DNA of 16,020 nt. Source: JAVJPJ01 sp040217295 (GTDB lineage: Bacteria; Pseudomonadota; Alphaproteobacteria; Rhodobacterales; Rhodobacteraceae). Both the position numbers and the translations under genes were made by a program. Location of the stretch: positions 1-16,020 of the forward strand of contig CAYWTM010000078.1 in NCBI GenBank assembly GCA_964460185.1, in the 5' to 3' direction. This document shows, in pieces, positions 13,423 to 16,020 of the stretch. The notes beneath the pieces were generated by a model. The model made no database searches, was not told where the DNA came from, and was given only the letters and a program-made list of their open reading frames with translations. Position 1 is the stretch's first letter. Each line of letters begins with the position of its first letter.

Positions 13423-14514
13423 ATGTATGTGGCGGTCAAGGGTGGTGAACGCGCGATCGACAATGCGCATGCCTGGCTGGCGGAGGAACGCCGGGGCGAC
13501 AGGGATGTGGCCGAGTTGTCGCTGCCGCAGATCCGCGAGCAACTGGCGCTGGCGGTCAACCGCGTGATGGCGGAGGGGTCGCTTTACGATCCCGACCTGG
13601 CCGCGCTGGCGATCAAGCAGGCGCGCGGCGACCTGATCGAGGCGGTGTTCCTGATCCGCGCCTATCGCACGACGCTGCCCCGGTTCGGGGCCAGTGCGCC
13701 GGTCGATACCGGGGCGATGGCATGTGACAGGCGGATTTCGGCGACGTTCAAGGATTTGCCGGGCGGGCAGGTCTTGGGGCCGACCTTTGACTACACGCAC
13801 CGTTTGCTGGATTTCGCGCTGGCCGCCGAGGGGCTGGATCCGCAGCCCGCCCCGCACACGCCCGATGATGCGGCGCCCAAGCCCCATGTGACGGATTTCC
13901 TGGCGCGCGAAGACCTGATCCAGAGCGAGCCCGCAGGCGACGAGACGCCTCGCGACCTGACGCGGGAGCCGCTGGATTTCCCCGCAGACCGGCCGCTGAG
14001 ACTGCAGGCGCTGACGCGCGGCGACGAGGGGTTCGTGCTGTCGATGGCCTATTCCACGCAGCGGGGCTACGGGCGCAACCACCCGTTCGTGGGCGAACTG
14101 CGCATTGGAAGCGTGCCGGTCGAGATGGAGATCCCCGAGCTGGGCTTTTCGATCGACCTGGGAGAGATCGTGCTGACCGAATGCGAAACCGTCAACCAGT
14201 TCACCGGGTCCAGGACCGAGCCGCCGCAATTCACCCGCGGCTACGGGCTGGTCTTCGGTCAGACCGAACGCAAGGCCATTTCCATGGCCCTGGTGGACCG
14301 TGCGCTGAGGTGGGAGGAATTGGGCGAGGACAATGTCGGCGCGCCGGCGCAGGACGAGGAATTCGTCCTCTACCATTCCGACAACGTGCAGGCGACGGGC
14401 TTTCTGGAGCATATCAAGCTGCCCCATTACGTCGATTTCCAATCCGAGCTGGAACTGATCCGGAGGCTGCGCGCCGAGGCGATCGCAGCCACCGCTCGGG
14501 AGGCCGCGGAATGA
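13423..14514 (+). CDS. phnI: C-P lyase core subunit PhnI (phosphonate nucleosidase/transferase)
   Basis: The 363-residue protein is slightly longer than the E. coli form (354). The N-terminus MYVAVKGGERAIDNAHAWLAEERRGD, then LSLPQIREQLALAVNRVMAEGSLYDPDLAALAIKQARGDLIEAVFLIRAYRTTLPRFG, SMAYSTQRGYGRNHPFVGELR and GYGLVFGQTERKAISMALVDRAL are clear PhnI segments. PhnI alone is a nucleosidase; with PhnG, H and L it replaces the adenine of ATP by the phosphonate. GGAGGA lies eight bases before the ATG. In many phn operons phnJ follows at once; here 219 bases intervene, holding a small antisense ORF. Confidence 0.96.
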   Translation: MYVAVKGGERAIDNAHAWLAEERRGDRDVAELSLPQIREQLALAVNRVMAEGSLYDPDLAALAIKQARGDLIEAVFLIRAYRTTLPRFGASAPVDTGAMACDRRISATFKDLPGGQVLGPTFDYTHRLLDFALAAEGLDPQPAPHTPDDAAPKPHVTDFLAREDLIQSEPAGDETPRDLTREPLDFPADRPLRLQALTRGDEGFVLSMAYSTQRGYGRNHPFVGELRIGSVPVEMEIPELGFSIDLGEIVLTECETVNQFTGSRTEPPQFTRGYGLVFGQTERKAISMALVDRALRWEELGEDNVGAPAQDEEFVLYHSDNVQATGFLEHIKLPHYVDFQSELELIRRLRAEAIAATAREAAE

Positions 14515-14527
14515 CCCGCGATGCGCG

Positions 14528-14710
14528 CTATCGCGACTTTGGCACGCCGCGCCGCGGGTCCGACCGGGGCCTGTGCGCCGGGGGCGGACGCATCCGCACG
14601 CCCTGGTTGGGTACGTCCCGGTCCCGGCGGAACACGATCCACACCGCGGTGCCGATGATGATCGCCACCGCGCCGGTCAGTGCCGCAAAGCCCCAGATCA
14701 CCCACTCCAT
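14528..14710 (-). CDS. Small single-helix membrane protein, antisense between phnI and phnJ
   Basis: This is a 60-residue ORF I do not recognise. Residues 1-28 (MEWVIWGFAALTG then AVAIIIGTAVWIVFR) form one hydrophobic helix followed by RRDRD, so the C-terminal tail would lie in the cytoplasm. The tail is basic and proline-rich. AAAGGA lies about six bases before the ATG on the minus strand, a good ribosome site. The same stretch on + encodes only an arginine/glycine-rich frame (14511-14741). These facts favour a real gene, placed against the direction of the phn operon in the unusual gap between phnI and phnJ. Its role and expression are unknown. Confidence 0.6.
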   Translation of the reverse strand: MEWVIWGFAALTGAVAIIIGTAVWIVFRRDRDVPNQGVRMRPPPAHRPRSDPRRGVPKSR

Positions 14711-14733
14711 CCTGCGTCCTTTCGGAATATGTC

Positions 14734-15570
14734 ATGTCTGACTACAACTTCGCCTATCTCGATGAACAAACCAAGCGGATGATCCGTCGCGCGATCCTGA
14801 AAGGGGTGGCCGTGCCGGGATACCAGGTGCCGTTCGCCAGCCGCGAGATGCCGATGCCCTATGGCTGGGGCACGGGTGGTGTGCAGGTTTCGGCCGCCTG
14901 CCTGACGCCCGAAGATCGCTTCAAGGTGATCGACCAGGGTGCCGATGACACGACCAACGCCGTCTCGATCCGCAAGTTCTTTGAAAAGACATCGGGTGTA
15001 GCGGTGACCGAAAGGACGGCCGAGGCCACGGTGATTCAGACCCGGCACCGTATTCCCGAGGTGCCGCTGACCGAGGATCAGATCCTTGTCTACCAGGTGC
15101 CGATCCCGGAACCGCTGCGGTTTCTCGAACCCTCCGAGGTCGAGACGCGCAAGATGCATGCGCTGGAGGATTACGGGTTGATGCATGTGAAGCTTTACGA
15201 GGACATCAGCCGCCATGGCGAGATCGCGACCGCCTATGCCTACCCGGTGAAGGTGCAGGGGCGCTATGTGATGGATCCCTCGCCGATTCCGAAATTCGAC
15301 AACCCCAAGCTGGAATCCGCGGCGATCCAGCTGTTCGGGGCAGGGCGCGAACAACGCATCTACGCGGTGCCGCCCTATACCCAGGTCGTCAGCCTCGATT
15401 TCGACGATTACCCGTTCGACCCGTCCAAGGCGCCGCACCCCTGCGCGCTGTGCGGGGCCGAGGATACCTATCTCGACGAGGTGATCGTCGATGATGCGGG
15501 TGGGCGGATGTTCGTGTGTTCCGACACCGATTATTGCACCGACCGGCGGGCCGACGGAGAAGCCGCATGA
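14734..15570 (+). CDS. phnJ: Alpha-D-ribose 1-methylphosphonate 5-phosphate C-P lyase PhnJ
   Basis: The 278-residue protein (E. coli form 281) is the radical-SAM enzyme that cuts the carbon-phosphorus bond, releasing alkane and cyclic ribose phosphate. The N-terminus SDYNFAYLDEQTKRMIRRAILKGVAVPGYQVPFASREMPMPYGWGTGG is typical. The iron-sulfur and active-site cysteines are C237-x2-C240-x21-C262-x5-C268 (HPCALCG...FVCSDTDYC), with the same spacing as the E. coli enzyme, where three bind the [4Fe-4S] cluster and one is the thiyl radical site. The start at 14734 fits the family; an in-frame ATG at 14680 would add 18 unlike residues. It should join PhnGHI in the core complex. Tandem palindromes follow its stop. 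Confidence 0.97.
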   Translation: MSDYNFAYLDEQTKRMIRRAILKGVAVPGYQVPFASREMPMPYGWGTGGVQVSAACLTPEDRFKVIDQGADDTTNAVSIRKFFEKTSGVAVTERTAEATVIQTRHRIPEVPLTEDQILVYQVPIPEPLRFLEPSEVETRKMHALEDYGLMHVKLYEDISRHGEIATAYAYPVKVQGRYVMDPSPIPKFDNPKLESAAIQLFGAGREQRIYAVPPYTQVVSLDFDDYPFDPSKAPHPCALCGAEDTYLDEVIVDDAGGRMFVCSDTDYCTDRRADGEAA

Positions 15571-15578
15571 GGGGCGGG

Positions 15579-15621
15579 CAAAGCCTTGCAAGGCTTTGGC
15601 CAATCCCTTGCAAGGGATTGG
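15579..15621. repeat. Two adjacent perfect palindromes with shared core CCTTGCAAGG, between phnJ and phnK
   Basis: The first palindrome covers 15579-15598 with half-site CAAAGCCTTG; the second covers 15600-15621 with half-site CCAATCCCTTG. Both are perfect, centred on TTG|CAA, and separated by one base (G at 15599). The shared core is CCTTGCAAGG. Each would form a hairpin of about 8-9 pairs in RNA on either strand. They begin nine bases after the phnJ stop, within the 148-base phnJ-phnK gap. They look like a REP-type extragenic palindromic element or a paired-hairpin mRNA processing or stabilising site. No T-run follows, so it is not a standard terminator. Confidence 0.85.
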
Positions 15622-15718
15622 GTGACGTGGCGCGGGCGGGGGGCGGCAAGACGGGCCGGTGGTCCGGACCTGCAAGCGGAAGCATGTGTATTGTGGAGCA
15701 GATGAAGGGGATCGGGGG

Positions 15719-16020
15719 ATGACACCACTCCTGGATGTGCAGGACCTGACAAAGACCTATGGCGGCCGCATCGGCTGCACGGATGTGTCGTTCAGGCTCT
15801 ATCCCGGCGAGGTGCTGGGGATCGTCGGGGAAAGCGGCTCTGGCAAATCGACGCTGCTCAATTGCCTGGCCGGACACCTTGCCCCCGATGCCGGCCGGGT
15901 GATCTTTGACACCCGTGCAGAGGGGCCGCGCGATGTGCTGCGCATGTCCGAGCCCGAACGCCGGATGCTGGGGCGCACGGACTGGGCCTTCGTCCACCAG
16001 AACCCGCGCGACGGGCTGCG
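15719..16020 (+). CDS. phnK: Phosphonate C-P lyase ATP-binding protein PhnK, 5' part (3' end outside window)
   Basis: Reading from ATG 15719, the frame stays open to the window edge (100 codons). AAGGGG lies eight bases upstream. The visible part is an ABC ATPase N-terminus: PLLDVQDLTKTYGGRIGCTDVSFRLYPGEVLGIVG, then Walker A GESGSGKST (G37-T45) and the Q-loop VHQNPRDGLR with Q94. PhnK is an ABC-like subunit that binds the PhnJ side of the PhnGHIJ core and couples ATP use to complex turnover; it is not a typical transporter ATPase. phnL and phnM would be expected next, beyond the window. Identification rests on the close match to the PhnK start and the position after phnJ. A dipeptide-transporter ATPase is the nearest alternative. 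Confidence 0.92.
   Translation, partial: MTPLLDVQDLTKTYGGRIGCTDVSFRLYPGEVLGIVGESGSGKSTLLNCLAGHLAPDAGRVIFDTRAEGPRDVLRMSEPERRMLGRTDWAFVHQNPRDGL

Noticed and set aside
13360..14442. 360-residue minus-strand frame opposite phnI
   Set aside because: Shadow of a clear PhnI coding sequence.
14511..14741. 76-residue plus-strand frame whose ATG overlaps the phnI stop
   Set aside because: The ATGA overlap is tempting, but the peptide is Arg/Gly/Ser-rich and unpatterned, and the opposite strand here encodes a clean membrane helix with a ribosome site.
15579..15621. CRISPR-like repeat array
   Set aside because: There are only two palindromes with differing arms and a one-base spacer; no repeat-spacer pattern and no cas gene.
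15516..15722. 68-residue plus-strand frame across the phnJ end and the palindromes
   Set aside because: Reads through phnJ in another frame and the palindromes; no plausible protein features.

Overview
The window is GC-rich, tightly packed chromosomal DNA. It most likely comes from an alphaproteobacterium of the Rhodobacteraceae/Roseobacter group. That reading rests on the MaoC-type phosphate acetyltransferase followed by ackA, the DUF4167 and GapR (DUF2312) genes, which are alphaproteobacterial families, the style of the proteins, and a phn C-P lyase cluster headed by a divergent phnF. No transposase, phage gene, CRISPR array or rRNA is visible.

Left part (1-4637), all on +: the 3' end of a MaoC/phosphate acetyltransferase gene overlaps ackA by 4 bases, giving an acetyl-CoA/acetyl-phosphate/acetate module. 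A small DUF1499 protein follows, then prfA (release factor 1), which overlaps prmC, the methyltransferase that modifies the GGQ glutamine of release factors. A 229-base spacer with short repeats leads to the DUF4167 gene (4867-5484).

Middle part (5484-8157): rsmA and a small two-helix membrane protein lie on the minus strand, converge on DUF4167 and diverge from gapR. The rsmA ribosome binding site lies in a potential hairpin just after the upstream gene's stop. A minus-strand gene for a sulfotransferase-like protein follows, then a tRNA-Thr(UGU) gene with an encoded CCA end.

Sensor part (8467-11563): a secreted, cysteine-free protein that looks like a sulfite-oxidase/molybdopterin-fold domain sits directly before a membrane hybrid histidine kinase (TM-periplasmic region-TM-PAS-HisKA-HATPase-REC-Hpt). 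The two look like a binding-protein/kinase sensory pair. No response regulator is next to them.

Right part (11560-16020): phnF (GntR/HutC repressor, minus) is divergent from phnG-phnH-phnI-phnJ-phnK, the C-P lyase core that turns alkylphosphonates into usable phosphate. A perfect TGTATA-N4-TATACA inverted repeat between phnF and phnG is a good operator candidate. Two breaks interrupt the otherwise close-packed phn genes. A small membrane-protein ORF lies antisense between phnI and phnJ, and two back-to-back perfect palindromes sharing the core CCTTGCAAGG lie between phnJ and phnK. phnK runs off the right edge. All functional assignments come from reading motifs; no database search was possible.
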